From Deltaproteobacteria bacterium (GTDB lineage: Bacteria; Desulfobacterota; DSM-4660; Desulfatiglandales; HGW-15), in NCBI GenBank assembly GCA_020060215.1, contig JAGVAP010000123.1, positions 1-64,000 of the forward strand: a stretch of DNA of 64,000 nucleotides, given 5' to 3'. The first letter of the stretch is position 1. Each line of letters opens with the position of its first letter. The notes below the pieces were generated by a model. The model searched no databases. It was not told the DNA's origin and saw only the letters and a program-made list of their open reading frames with translations. The position numbers and the translations under genes are program-made. Of the stretch, positions 52,092-60,935 are shown piece after piece.

Positions 52092-54650
52092 ATGACCGTT
52101 CCGATCAAGACCCTGGATGTGAGGCCGAAAATCCCGGACGCCCTCCGATTTCTTCGAGAGCTTTCCTATAACCTCTGGTTTATGTGGAATTCCGATGCAG
52201 AGGACCTCTTCCGAGGGATGAACCCCGACCTCTGGGAGGAAACGAGAGAGAACCCTGTGGAGCTTGTCGGTCGGCTCAAGCAGTCCGAACTGGAGGCCTT
52301 TGCCGCCGACGAGGGGTTCTGCGCGCGAATTGAACGTGTGAGGCAGGAGTTCCATCGATATGTCTCGGAAAAACCCGATCCCCGGGTCTTCGGCCGTCGC
52401 GGACAACCCTTCACGGTGGCCTATTTCACGGCCGAATGCGGAGTAGCCGACTGCCTCCCCATCTACTCAGGGGGACTCGGCATCCTTTCCGGAGATCATC
52501 TGAAATCCGCCAGCGACCTGAGGCTGCCGGTGGCGGGGGTATCCCTGGCCTATCAGAAGGGGTATTTTCGCCAGTATCTGATCCAGGACGGGTGGCAGAT
52601 GGAGAGCTACCCCTACAACCAGTTCAACACGATGCCCATGCTCCTGGTCCGGGACAGTCAGGGCAACCCGCTTCGGATCTCGATCCATCTCAGAGGCGAG
52701 CCGGTTCTCATCCAGACCTGGAAGGTGCAGATCGGAAGGACCATCCTGTACCTGTTGGATACAAACGTGACGGAGAACTCCCCTTCCGCCCGAGACATCA
52801 CTTCGGAGCTCTACGGAGGGGATCGGGAGATGAGAATCCGTCAGGAGATCGTCCTGGGGATCGGAGGGGTCCGTATGCTGAGGGCGATGGGCATGGACCC
52901 TGCTGTATATCATATGAATGAAGGGCATTCCGCCTTTGCCGTTTTCGAGCGGATCAGGCAGTTGAGAGAGGAGCGAGGGCTCAGCTTCAATGAGGCCCTG
53001 GAGTTCGTAAGGGTCACCAGCGTGTTCACCACCCATACGCCCGTGCCGGCAGGGATCGATACCTTTCACCCGGACCTGGTGCGGACCTATTTCGAGGACT
53101 TCGCCAGGTCCATGGGGATCTCCATCGCCGTCCTCCTCGGGTATGGGAGACAGGATCCCAGGGACAAAGATGAACCGTTCTCCATGGCCGTTCTGGCCCT
53201 GAGGCTCTCCAACTGGAACAACGGCGTGAGTCGGCTCCACGGCCGGGTCAGCCGAAGGATGTGGCAGAGGATCTGGCCCAAGACCCCGGAGGCGGATCTG
53301 CCGATCGTCCATATCACGAACGGGGTCCACATCCCTTCCTGGGTGTCCAAGGGCATGAGCGAGAACTACGACCGCTATCTCGGCCCACGCTGGATTGAGG
53401 ACCCGGACAACGTGAAGCTCTGGGAAAGGGTCGACAGGATCCCCGACACGGAGTTGTGGAGGACCCATGAGAGGGGGAGAGAAAGGCTCGTCGCCTTCAC
53501 GAGGATGAGACTAAGGGCCCAGCTTGCAAAGAGGGGCGCATCCAACAGGGAGCTGGCCTTTGCAGACGAGGTGCTCAACACCGAGACCCTGACCATCGGG
53601 TTCGCCCGCAGGTTCGCCCCATACAAACGGGCCCACCTGCTCCTGCAGGATCTGGCCAGGCTCGAGAGGATCCTGACCAACGACAAGCACCCGGTTCAGA
53701 TCATCTTTGCCGGAAAGGCCCATCCCCAGGACCGTCCGGGCAAGGAGCTGATCAAACAGCTCGTTCAGACCGCCGCCAAGGAGAGCCTCCGGAGACACAT
53801 GGTGTTCATCGAGGACTACGACCTGCATATTGCGCGCACCCTGGTGCAGGGGGTCGACATCTGGCTCAATACACCGCGCCGGCCCCTGGAGGCGTGCGGA
53901 ACGAGCGGGATGAAGGCGGCCGCAAACGGGTGCCTGCACTTCAGCGTGCTCGACGGCTGGTGGGAGGAGGGGTACCAGAGGGAGATCGGGTGGGCCATCG
54001 GCAATGGCGAGGAGTACGAGGACCACTCCTTTCAGGATGAGCTCGAGAGCCGCGCCCTCTACGACATCCTGGAGAACGACATCATCCCCATATTCTACGA
54101 TCGGGGACACAACGGGCTCCCGAGGAGGTGGGTCTCCATGATGAAGGCCTCCATGCACAGGCTCTGCCCCATGTTCAACACGCACCGCATGGTTTCCGAG
54201 TACTGGGAGCGCTTCTACCTGCCCGCGGCCGAAAGAGGGTTTCAGCAACAGGAGGACAACTGGGCGGGATTGCGGGACCTGACCCGATGGCGGGAGAAGG
54301 TCATGTACAACTGGTCCAACATCGCCATCCGAGGGGTCCGCATGAAGCCCATCTCCGAGATCGAGGTCATGGAGCCTTTCTCTGTCGAAGCCGACGTGTT
54401 CCTTGGAGAGCTCCTGCCGGAGGATGTCATGGTGGAAGTCTACGCAGGCAGGGTGGACCCCTCGCAGAACTACATGGACCGTTTCACGCAGATCATGATC
54501 CCGGCGGAGAGCGCCGGTGAGCGGATCTACAGGTACCGGTGCGAGGTCTTATTCCCGGATGCAGGTCACTTCGGAATCAACGTCCGGATCACCCCCAACC
54601 ACCCCAACCCGGAGAGCAGGCACAACATGGGCCTCGTCATCTGGGGATGA
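52092..54650 (+). CDS. glgP: Alpha-glucan (glycogen) phosphorylase
   Basis: GT35 phosphorylase that releases glucose-1-phosphate from glycogen or maltodextrin. The 852-aa protein has the N-terminal phosphorylase module (LRELSYNLWFMWNSDAE, FTAECGVADCLPIYSGGLGILSGDHLKSASD), NEGHSAFAVFE and the PLP lysine region RRPLEACGTSGMKAAANG. It resembles the thermophile-type maltodextrin phosphorylases rather than the shorter E. coli type. ATG 52092 has GGAGG 6 nt upstream. After malQ and cdaA. Confidence 0.93.
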   Translation: MTVPIKTLDVRPKIPDALRFLRELSYNLWFMWNSDAEDLFRGMNPDLWEETRENPVELVGRLKQSELEAFAADEGFCARIERVRQEFHRYVSEKPDPRVFGRRGQPFTVAYFTAECGVADCLPIYSGGLGILSGDHLKSASDLRLPVAGVSLAYQKGYFRQYLIQDGWQMESYPYNQFNTMPMLLVRDSQGNPLRISIHLRGEPVLIQTWKVQIGRTILYLLDTNVTENSPSARDITSELYGGDREMRIRQEIVLGIGGVRMLRAMGMDPAVYHMNEGHSAFAVFERIRQLREERGLSFNEALEFVRVTSVFTTHTPVPAGIDTFHPDLVRTYFEDFARSMGISIAVLLGYGRQDPRDKDEPFSMAVLALRLSNWNNGVSRLHGRVSRRMWQRIWPKTPEADLPIVHITNGVHIPSWVSKGMSENYDRYLGPRWIEDPDNVKLWERVDRIPDTELWRTHERGRERLVAFTRMRLRAQLAKRGASNRELAFADEVLNTETLTIGFARRFAPYKRAHLLLQDLARLERILTNDKHPVQIIFAGKAHPQDRPGKELIKQLVQTAAKESLRRHMVFIEDYDLHIARTLVQGVDIWLNTPRRPLEACGTSGMKAAANGCLHFSVLDGWWEEGYQREIGWAIGNGEEYEDHSFQDELESRALYDILENDIIPIFYDRGHNGLPRRWVSMMKASMHRLCPMFNTHRMVSEYWERFYLPAAERGFQQQEDNWAGLRDLTRWREKVMYNWSNIAIRGVRMKPISEIEVMEPFSVEADVFLGELLPEDVMVEVYAGRVDPSQNYMDRFTQIMIPAESAGERIYRYRCEVLFPDAGHFGINVRITPNHPNPESRHNMGLVIWG

Positions 54651-54653
54651 TCC

Positions 54654-54748
54654 CGCCACCAAGACACGAAGACACAAAGAGTTTTTCTGTTCGGGAGTAG
54701 AGAGACCTACGGGGGCCGTCATCTTCGTGTCCTGGTGTCTCTGCGGCC
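54654..54748. repeat. AAGACACAAAG stop-codon hairpin repeat, copy 4
   Basis: GCCACCAAGACACGAAGACAC (54655-) and the inverse ATCTTCGTGTCCTGGTGTCTC (54721-), a longer loop than the other copies. It begins 4 nt after the glgP stop. Confidence 0.8.
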
Positions 54749-54880
54749 TGGTCCCGGTGAAATGAAGATAAGAGGCACAACCCTCATGCGGCCGGGGTAC
54801 TGCCCCATACCATCCTGATATCCCGCAGAATTTCCGCTCACCGGCCCCTTCGCAGCAGCGGCACCTAAGCCTAACGATGT

Positions 54881-54910
54881 TTGACAAGTTCGAGGAAGAT
54901 ATTATATAAA
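54881..54910 (+). promoter_or_regulatory. Sigma-70 promoter of the inositol-phosphate synthase gene
   Basis: TTGACA (54881-54886) and TATAAA (54905-54910, 18-nt spacer; TATATA at 16 nt is also possible). It overlaps the open frame of the next gene, so the true start codon must lie downstream. Confidence 0.75.
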
Positions 54911-54913
54911 ATT

Positions 54914-56065
54914 TTGTATTCGTCTGAGACCAGTATCTCCTATCGGGGTTTCCTCCAAACGGAAAAGATCAGGGTTGCGGTTGCAGGTATCGGAAACTGC
55001 GCAAGTTCTTTGATACAAGGCATTTACTACTATAGGAACAAGAGTCCCCAAAACGCCGTCGGCTTCATGCATTGGGACATCGGCGGGTACAGACCCGGCG
55101 ATATCGAGGTGGTCGCCGCATTCGACATCGATCGCAGAAAGACAGGGAAGGACCTTTCGGAGGCGATATTCCAGCCCCCCAACTGCACGAAAGAGATAAG
55201 CAGGGAAATGCCGAGCACAGGGGTGATTGTGCAGATGGGCCGGATCCTGGACGGGGTCGCCGGCCACATGGAGAATTACGACAGGAAATATACCTTTGAT
55301 CCCTCCGATCAGCCCGAAGCCGAAGAAGCGGACGTCGTGAGGATCCTCAGGAAATCGGGTGCGGAGATCCTGCTGAACTATCTCCCGGTCGGCTCCGAGA
55401 AGGCTACGAGGTTTTATGCCGAGTGCGCCTTGAAGGCAGGGGTCGGGTTCATCAACAATATTCCGGTTTTCATCGCCAGCGACCCGGAGTGGGCTTCCCG
55501 CTTCAGCAAGGCAGGGCTTCCAATTATCGGAGACGACGTCAAGAGCCAGATCGGCGCAACGATCATCCATCGTGTACTGGTCCATCTCTTCAAGACCAGA
55601 GGCGTCAAGCTGGACCACACCTACCAGCTCAACACCGGGGGAAACACCGATTTCCTGAACATGCTGGACCGCAAGCGACTTACCTCGAAAAAGACGTCCA
55701 AGACAGAGGCGGTGCAGTCGCAGCTCGGCGACGATCGCCTGAGCCAGGAAAACATCCACATCGGTCCCAGCGACTGGGTCCCCTGGCAGAAGGACAACAA
55801 AGTCTGCTTCATGCGTCTTGAAGGCAGGCTTTTCGGGGATGTCCCCATGAATCTGGAGCTGCGCCTCTCCGTGGAAGACTCCCCCAACTCAGGAGGTGTC
55901 GTGATCGATGCCATTCGCTGCTGCAAACTTGCCCTGAAGCGCGGCAAGGGGGGGGTGCTCTATTCCCCTTCGGCCTATTTCATGAAACACCCGCCCAGGC
56001 AGTTTACGGACGAAGAAGCTCGAATGATGGCCGAGGATTTTGTAAGCGGAAAACGGGACGAGTAG
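54914..56065 (+). CDS. ino1: Inositol-1-phosphate (myo-inositol-3-phosphate) synthase
   Basis: Converts glucose-6-phosphate to inositol-3-phosphate with NAD. The protein has IRVAVAGIGNCASSLIQGI (Rossmann start), AFDIDRRKTGKDL, NYLPVGSEKATRFYAECAL, the central NTGGNTDFLNMLD and LTSKKTSKTEAVQSQL and GVVIDAIRCCKLALKRG, as in the actinobacterial/archaeal-type synthases. Family members start just before IRVAV. There is no ATG or GTG in frame between the promoter and that point; TTG 54914 is the best candidate but is close to the transcription start. An unusual start codon is possible. Confidence 0.88.
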   Translation: MYSSETSISYRGFLQTEKIRVAVAGIGNCASSLIQGIYYYRNKSPQNAVGFMHWDIGGYRPGDIEVVAAFDIDRRKTGKDLSEAIFQPPNCTKEISREMPSTGVIVQMGRILDGVAGHMENYDRKYTFDPSDQPEAEEADVVRILRKSGAEILLNYLPVGSEKATRFYAECALKAGVGFINNIPVFIASDPEWASRFSKAGLPIIGDDVKSQIGATIIHRVLVHLFKTRGVKLDHTYQLNTGGNTDFLNMLDRKRLTSKKTSKTEAVQSQLGDDRLSQENIHIGPSDWVPWQKDNKVCFMRLEGRLFGDVPMNLELRLSVEDSPNSGGVVIDAIRCCKLALKRGKGGVLYSPSAYFMKHPPRQFTDEEARMMAEDFVSGKRDE

Positions 56066-56067
56066 AC

Positions 56068-56262
56068 GAAGAAGGTAGGCAGAAAGGAGTAGGCGGCAGG
56101 CAGCAAGATTCCTGCGCTGTGCGATTCGACCGGCCCCTAACAGGTACCAGGGAACACGTACCACGAGAAAACCATCGAGAACTCGTTCCACGTTTTTTTA
56201 AGTTTCACGGTTTCACCTGCATCTTGCATCCCGCATCCGGCATCTTGTATCCTCTTCCTGTA
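56068..56262. repeat. Mixed word hairpins between ino1 and the lipase gene
   Basis: This gap is made only of word repeats: AGGTAGGCAGAAAGGAGTAGG (about 56070), GGAACACGTACCACGAG with the inverse CTCGTTCCACG (56154-56193), and TGCATCTTGCATCCCGCATC (about 56218). A related fold recurs at 57088-57166. Nothing else in the gap is recognisable. Confidence 0.6.
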
Positions 56263-57074
56263 TGACTGCCCTTCCCATCATCCTTGCCCACGGCATCTGC
56301 CCTTTTCACAGGCTCCTTCCCTTCCATTCCTGTCGGGATAACAGGAAAGACGACCGGTTCCATTACTTTCGGAAGATCCGGAGCACGCTCTTGTCCAGAG
56401 GTTTCACCGTCTTCCATGCCGGCGTGAGCTGGTCCGGATCGGTCGAAAGGAGGGCGCTGGACCTGAGGAACGGGATTTTGAAAATGACCGGTTCCTTTAC
56501 CCGCTGGCCTCGCGTCCACATCATCGCCCACAGCATGGGAGGCCTCGATGCGAGAACCATGATCTGCCGCTATCGGATGGAAAAGCAGGTGGTCTCCCTC
56601 ACCACGATCGGTACGCCTCACCACGGCACTTCCTACGCGGACTGGGGTCTGAGGAACTTCTCCTTTCTGATCGATTATGCCGGGGCGTTGGGCCTTGACC
56701 TCACGGGCCTGCGCGATCTGTCCAGGGCCAGGTGCCAGGAGCGGAATCTCGCCCTTGCAGATTGCGAAAACCGAAATGGGGTAATCTATCGGACGGTCGC
56801 AGGGGTCCAGCCGGGACCGAGGATCTTCAGCCATTTTCGATTTGCGCACCAGTTCATCATGAGGGAAGAGGGGGAAAACGACGGTCTGGTCTCCCTTCGG
56901 TCCGCCAAGTGGAAGGACGAATACCTTATCGGGATCATGGACGCGGACCACCTTAACCAGATAGGATGGTGGGATCCAGGCGAGGGCAGGGCGGGACTTG
57001 CCCGGGAGGATTTCGAGAGGGGGATACGGGAATTTTACGTGAGACTTGCAGAGGGATTAAAGGACCTGGAATAG
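56262..57074 (+). CDS. Alpha/beta-hydrolase, lipase-like
   Basis: 270 aa of the triacylglycerol-lipase-like alpha/beta-hydrolases. It starts LPIILAHGICPFHRLLPF. The nucleophile elbow IAHSMGGLDART holds the catalytic Ser (about residue 88), and GTPHHGTSYADW marks the oxyanion-side loop. Asp in EENDGLVSLRSA and His in MDADHLNQIGW complete the triad. No signal peptide, so it is probably cytoplasmic. The substrate is not known. Confidence 0.85.
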   Translation: MTALPIILAHGICPFHRLLPFHSCRDNRKDDRFHYFRKIRSTLLSRGFTVFHAGVSWSGSVERRALDLRNGILKMTGSFTRWPRVHIIAHSMGGLDARTMICRYRMEKQVVSLTTIGTPHHGTSYADWGLRNFSFLIDYAGALGLDLTGLRDLSRARCQERNLALADCENRNGVIYRTVAGVQPGPRIFSHFRFAHQFIMREEGENDGLVSLRSAKWKDEYLIGIMDADHLNQIGWWDPGEGRAGLAREDFERGIREFYVRLAEGLKDLE

Positions 57075-57087
57075 GGCGACTCAAGGT

Positions 57088-57166
57088 AAACCGTGACACG
57101 GAACACGTGGAACGAAAGTTCACGAGAATCATCTCGTGTTACGTTTTACGTGAACCGTGTTACGGC
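57088..57166. repeat. CCGTGACACGG hairpin repeat before the macrodomain gene
   Basis: CCGTGACACGGAACACGTGG (57091-) and the inverse CGTTTTACGTGAACCGTGTTACGG (about 57142-57165), with a perfect inner stem CACGAGA-ATCA-TCTCGTG (57121-57138). It ends 23 nt before the macrodomain gene start. Confidence 0.75.
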
Positions 57167-57189
57167 ATTTCGGGTGTCTGGAGAACGTT

Positions 57190-57714
57190 ATGGATCAGAG
57201 GGTTCAGATCATCGAGGGAGACATCACGCGCCAGGAGGTGGATGCCATCGTAAATGCCGCCAATCCCTCTCTTCTGGGAGGCGGTGGTGTGGACGGGGCC
57301 ATCCACAGGGCCGCAGGTCCTGCACTGCTGGAGGAAACCCGAAAGATCGGCGGATGTCCAACGGGTGAGGCCAGGGTCAGCAGGGGATACCGGCTCCCTG
57401 CCAAGTGGGTCGTCCATACGGTCGGGCCGATCTGGAAGGGCGGGGGCAGGAACGAGGAGGGGCTCCTGGCAGACTGCTACAGGAACAGCCTCAAGGCAGC
57501 CGTCGAGGTCGGCGCCGGGAGTATTGCCTTTCCCTCCATCAGCACGGGTGCCTACGGGTTTCCGCTCGAAAGGGCAACGGAGATCGCGCTGGAGGAGACC
57601 CGGAGATTCCTGGAGAGCGACCGGAGCATCGAGAAGGTGGTCTTCGTGTGCTTTGGGGAGAAGGCGTACAAGATCTACCGGGAGACTGCGGAGCGCGTAT
57701 TCTCAAAAGGCTGA
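57190..57714 (+). CDS. Macrodomain protein (O-acetyl-ADP-ribose deacetylase-like)
   Basis: 174 aa, a stand-alone macrodomain: GDITRQEVDAIVNAANPSLLGGGGVDGAIHRAAGP (Asn and Gly-rich loops that hold ADP-ribose), AKWVVHTVGPIW, FPSISTGAYGFP and a C-terminal VVFVCFGEKAYKIY. It removes ADP-ribose-type groups in the YmdB/MacroD family. ATG 57190 has GGAGAAC upstream. Confidence 0.93.
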   Translation: MDQRVQIIEGDITRQEVDAIVNAANPSLLGGGGVDGAIHRAAGPALLEETRKIGGCPTGEARVSRGYRLPAKWVVHTVGPIWKGGGRNEEGLLADCYRNSLKAAVEVGAGSIAFPSISTGAYGFPLERATEIALEETRRFLESDRSIEKVVFVCFGEKAYKIYRETAERVFSKG

Positions 57715-57744
57715 TCTCACCGCAGGACGCAGAGAGGACCCTTC

Positions 57745-57778
57745 TTTTCCAATGGCGGGAGAGGTCGCCATTGGAAAA
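57745..57778. terminator. Perfect 13-bp hairpin between convergent genes
   Basis: TTTTCCAATGGCG (57745-57757), loop GGAGAGGT, CGCCATTGGAAAA (57766-57778). Read from either side it has an A/T-rich end, so it may terminate both the macrodomain and the BASS transcripts. Flanking words GCAGGACGCAGAGAGGACC look like another word-type repeat. Confidence 0.6.
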
Positions 57779-57850
57779 CCCCTCGCTTCGCAGACTCTGC
57801 TCCCCTATCTTTCCATAGAACCTCTTCATTTTGTCCCGCGACCGATCTCG

Positions 57851-58792
57851 TCACCCATCCCGCGTCGACGCTTTGAGCCTGTAGCGCCGATACGCCCTCA
57901 TCGGCAGCAGCAGCCCGAAGAACGGGATCATGTACATGGCGGCGACCATCGGTTCGATGGGGCTGAAGAAGCGTGAGCTGAATACGACCACCAACACGTT
58001 GTTCATGATCCCCAGGCAGATGACGGCCGCCAGCTGATCTTCAACCGGTCTCCCCCATGAGATCAGCAGTCCCGCCCCCAGGTAGATCGCCCCCAGTGCC
58101 AGCGCCACGACAAGGGCCCGCAGGATGATCACCGGCTGCTGCAGGAAAAAGTCCGAGTAGGCGGAGAAAATGCCGAGATTGGTGACGGCAAAGAGGGCCA
58201 GGGATATAGGGTACTGCCTCCGCAGGAGCGCCTGGTAAAGCCTCCTGGAATTCCTCCTCAAGAGCTCCGCCATGACCACGGGAACAAAGACAACCAGGAG
58301 GAGGAGTCTGACCATGCCCAGGAAGGAGAGCTCCATGGACTGTGCGAAGAGGACATCCACTAGGGTCGGCAGGGTGAAGGGGACCAGCAGCGAGGAGATC
58401 ACCACGACCACGAGAACGAGCGCGCTGTTTGCATGAACGAGATTGGAGAGGAACGGCGCGACCACTCCCGTGGAAATGCCGCTCAGCAACAGGGCGGCAA
58501 GGCTGTATCTCGGCAGAAACAGCTTGAATAGGAGTCCGACGCAGAGGGGAAACGCGATCATTCTGATCACGAGGAACAGGAAAATGGTACGAACTCTGCC
58601 CTTGAGATTCACCCGGATTTCGGACAGGCGAATGGAAAGGAAGCTGAGGAAAAGGAGGGTCATCATGCAGAAAAGCGGGTAGGGCTGGAAAAAGGAAGAG
58701 AATTCCGGCGCCATGACCCCCACGAAAAGGGAAGAGAAGATCACGAGAAGGAGAAGGAGGTCCTTAGAGCCGAACATCGGGAGACCCTTCAT
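57851..58792 (-). CDS. Bile acid:sodium symporter (BASS) family transporter
   Basis: 313 aa, about ten transmembrane helices, with the BASS motifs IAFPLCVGLLFKLF, ALLLSGISTGVVAPFLSNLVHAN, ALFAVTNLGIF and LAAVICLGIMNNVLVVVFSSRFF. Bacterial BASS proteins carry organic acids such as bile acids, pantoate or sulfonate. The cargo is unknown. ATG 58792 is used; ATG 58777 is possible. Confidence 0.88.
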   Translation of the reverse strand: MKGLPMFGSKDLLLLLVIFSSLFVGVMAPEFSSFFQPYPLFCMMTLLFLSFLSIRLSEIRVNLKGRVRTIFLFLVIRMIAFPLCVGLLFKLFLPRYSLAALLLSGISTGVVAPFLSNLVHANSALVLVVVVISSLLVPFTLPTLVDVLFAQSMELSFLGMVRLLLLVVFVPVVMAELLRRNSRRLYQALLRRQYPISLALFAVTNLGIFSAYSDFFLQQPVIILRALVVALALGAIYLGAGLLISWGRPVEDQLAAVICLGIMNNVLVVVFSSRFFSPIEPMVAAMYMIPFFGLLLPMRAYRRYRLKASTRDG

Positions 58793-58837
58793 GTCGTCCG
58801 CCCCTGGAGGTCCGGCGCGTTCCGTCGGGAAAAGGGC

Positions 58838-59089
58838 TCACGGCTCCTCCTTCAGGAAGGTCTCATGGTACTCCTTCTCGCTGAGGTACTTCTTGAGCAG
58901 CCCGCCAAGGAGGTTGAACAGATCAGCCGCATCCGCATCGGAGATTCGCTCCCGAAGCAGGGCCATGTTTGCGTCGTCGGAAAATTTCTGCAGATACCAG
59001 GTGAGCGTGGCCCTGTCGGCGTCCGGCTCCAGGCCGAAGGCAACGGGTCCATCATACTCCTCGACAAATCTATGGCTATGCCTCCCCAT
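58838..59089 (-). CDS. Small cytoplasmic protein of unknown function
   Basis: 83 aa from MGRHSHRFVEEYDGPVAFG, mostly helical, rich in Asp/Glu (LFNLLGGLLKKYLSEKEYHETF). ATG 59089 has an AGGAGAG site 9 nt upstream. It lies between LUD (with repeat copy 5) and the BASS gene on the same strand. No family recognised. Confidence 0.7.
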   Translation of the reverse strand: MGRHSHRFVEEYDGPVAFGLEPDADRATLTWYLQKFSDDANMALLRERISDADAADLFNLLGGLLKKYLSEKEYHETFLKEEP

Positions 59090-59121
59090 CTCCTGATCTC
59101 TCCTGTCGTGGAAAACAGTTC

Positions 59122-59190
59122 CGCCCCTAAGACACGAAGACACCCGGAAAGATATTGAGGTTCTCTTTGTGTCTTAGTGCCTTCGTGGCA
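59122..59190. repeat. AAGACACAAAG stop-codon hairpin repeat, copy 5
   Basis: Left arm CGCCCCTAAGACACGAAGACA (59122-) and right arm TTTGTGTCTTAGTGCCTTCG (about 59167-). The loop GATATTGAGGTTCTC matches copy 2. Ends 14 nt from the stop of the LUD gene. Confidence 0.85.
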
Positions 59191-59203
59191 GCTCCTCTTG
59201 AAC

Positions 59204-59848
59204 TTAAAACCCCAGGGACTCTTTGATCAGCACCACCGAGATATCGCTCAGTACGGGCCTTCGGTGCAGTATGGTCGTCACGCGGCAGATCCTCTGGGGA
59301 GTGTTGCAGTCCGAGCAGACCCCCGTCTCTGCGCATGGGGTTGCATAGTTGAGGCTCTTGGCCCTCATCGGACCGGCCACCTCTTTCACCCTGGCCAAGG
59401 CGGAGTGGAGATCGGGTCTGACCTTGTTCATCCCCGCGACAATGACGATCTTCTTGGGACCGAAGGTCATGGCGCACGTGCGGTTTCCGACCCCGTCGAC
59501 GTTCACGATCTCCCCGGTCGCGGATACGGCGTTGGCGCTGCACAGGAAACAGTCACAGCGGCCCTGTTCGAGACGAATCCTCAGATCGTCCTCTTTCGGA
59601 AGCCCCTTCTGCCAGTGGTCCAGAACCTTCTTGCCCATCCCGCTCAGCGCTTCCACCAGACCAAGTGCCCTGGTCGTCTCGGAACCGGCAAAACCGAACG
59701 AGTCATACCCCTTGATCACGTTCAGCACAAGATCCCGCGCGTCCTGAACGGTCGGCACCAGGTGGGCGTCGAAGCCATGGCTCTTCAGGGCCGTTACACA
59801 CCTGTCCCCCTGCTTTCCCCACAACCATTCTTCATAAGAGCCGCTCAC
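59204..59848 (-). CDS. LUD-domain protein
   Basis: 214 aa of the LUD (lactate utilisation LutB/LutC-like) superfamily. GYDSFGFAGSETTRALGLVEAL is the phosphate-binding start, with SANAVSATGEIVNVDGVGNRTCAM and MTFGPKKIVIVAGMNKV the core. The C-terminus has a cysteine pattern YATPCAETGVCSDCNTPQRICR that could bind a metal or cluster. Start GTG 59848 overlaps the xdhC end by 17 nt. Function unknown; the family is often linked to redox enzymes. Confidence 0.85.
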   Translation of the reverse strand: MSGSYEEWLWGKQGDRCVTALKSHGFDAHLVPTVQDARDLVLNVIKGYDSFGFAGSETTRALGLVEALSGMGKKVLDHWQKGLPKEDDLRIRLEQGRCDCFLCSANAVSATGEIVNVDGVGNRTCAMTFGPKKIVIVAGMNKVRPDLHSALARVKEVAGPMRAKSLNYATPCAETGVCSDCNTPQRICRVTTILHRRPVLSDISVVLIKESLGF

Positions 59849-60914
59849 TTCGCTTCCCCTCCTTTCCAGCCCGAACCTTGATCAACTCCGCAACGATGCT
59901 GACCCCGATTTCCTCCGGGGTCTCGGCTCCGATGTCGATCCCTATGGGTGAGTGGACCCGGTCGAGATCCTCCTTCGTAAAACCTTCCTCCAGAAGGCTA
60001 TCGTAGATCAGTGCCCTCTTCCGCCTGCTCCCGATCATCCCGATGTAACCCGCCTCAGACCTGAGGCACTGCTCGAGGACGGTCTTGTCGTGGGCATGTC
60101 CCCTGGTGACGATCACCATGTAGGCGGCCTTGTCTATCGGAAGCCTCCCGACACAGCCCTTGAAGTCCATCTGGACCACCTCGTGTGCGTCCGGAAACCT
60201 CCCCGGATCTGCAAACTCCGGCCGGTCATCCACCACCACCACCTGGAATCCGACATGGTTTGCGAGCGGGACGATCTGTGACGACACGTGGCCCCCTCCG
60301 AAAATATAGACGACCGGATCGGCTGCAATGGGCTCGACGAAAACGTGGATTTCCCTCCCGTCCTTTTCCCGATAGCTCACAAGGACGGGTTTCCGCTTCT
60401 TGAGGAACTCGGCGGTCTCTTCCACCAGGATCTCCTCGAGCCGACGGGAAGGGATAGAACCCATAACCGTTCGGCCCCTCTCGATCACCAGTTTGGGAGC
60501 CCTCCCTTCTTCTCGTAGATCCTCGTTCACCAGGGTTGCAAGCAGGCCGGCAAAACCGGATCGCTGGATGCTCAGAACCTTTTCGTACATGGACTTCTGC
60601 TCCGGAAGGACGGGCTCGAGCAGGACCTCCACATCGCCTCCGCAGAGCATTTCCGTTTTGGTCACGTCTTTTCCCATCATGGAGAGACTGAGCAGGACCG
60701 GGAGTCGGCTGCGAAACACCTTCCCGGCCTCTTTAACGACGGTGGCCTCGAGGAGCCCTCCTCCGATCGTCCCTTCTGAACGCCCGTCGGCCAGGATAAG
60801 GATCTTCGCCCCCACCCCTCGCGGCCCCGACCCGCTCAGCCGTATGATGGTCGCAAGGACCGAGGGCTCTCCTCGGTCAAGAAGATCAAGGATTCTGGCG
60901 TAAAGATCACTCAT
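59832..60914 (-). CDS. xdhC: XdhC/CoxI family molybdenum-enzyme maturation protein
   Basis: XdhC delivers and sulfurates molybdenum cofactor for xanthine dehydrogenase-type hydroxylases. The 360-aa protein has the N-terminal XdhC/CoxI domain (VLATIIRLSGSGPRGVGAKIL, GTIGGGLLEA, CGGDVEVLLEPV) and a C-terminal Rossmann domain (VYIFGGGHVSSQIVPLANHVGF, VTRGHAHDKTVLEQCL, IGMIGSRRKRALIYDSLLEEG). ATG 60914 has a GGAGA site 8 nt upstream. No molybdenum hydroxylase subunits in the window. Confidence 0.93.
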   Translation of the reverse strand: MSDLYARILDLLDRGEPSVLATIIRLSGSGPRGVGAKILILADGRSEGTIGGGLLEATVVKEAGKVFRSRLPVLLSLSMMGKDVTKTEMLCGGDVEVLLEPVLPEQKSMYEKVLSIQRSGFAGLLATLVNEDLREEGRAPKLVIERGRTVMGSIPSRRLEEILVEETAEFLKKRKPVLVSYREKDGREIHVFVEPIAADPVVYIFGGGHVSSQIVPLANHVGFQVVVVDDRPEFADPGRFPDAHEVVQMDFKGCVGRLPIDKAAYMVIVTRGHAHDKTVLEQCLRSEAGYIGMIGSRRKRALIYDSLLEEGFTKEDLDRVHSPIGIDIGAETPEEIGVSIVAELIKVRAGKEGKRSERLL

Positions 60915-60935
60915 TGATTATTCTCCACCCTTCAA

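Noticed and set aside
54881..54913. TTG 54881 as start of ino1
   Set aside because: It is the -35 box of a good promoter, so transcription starts after it.
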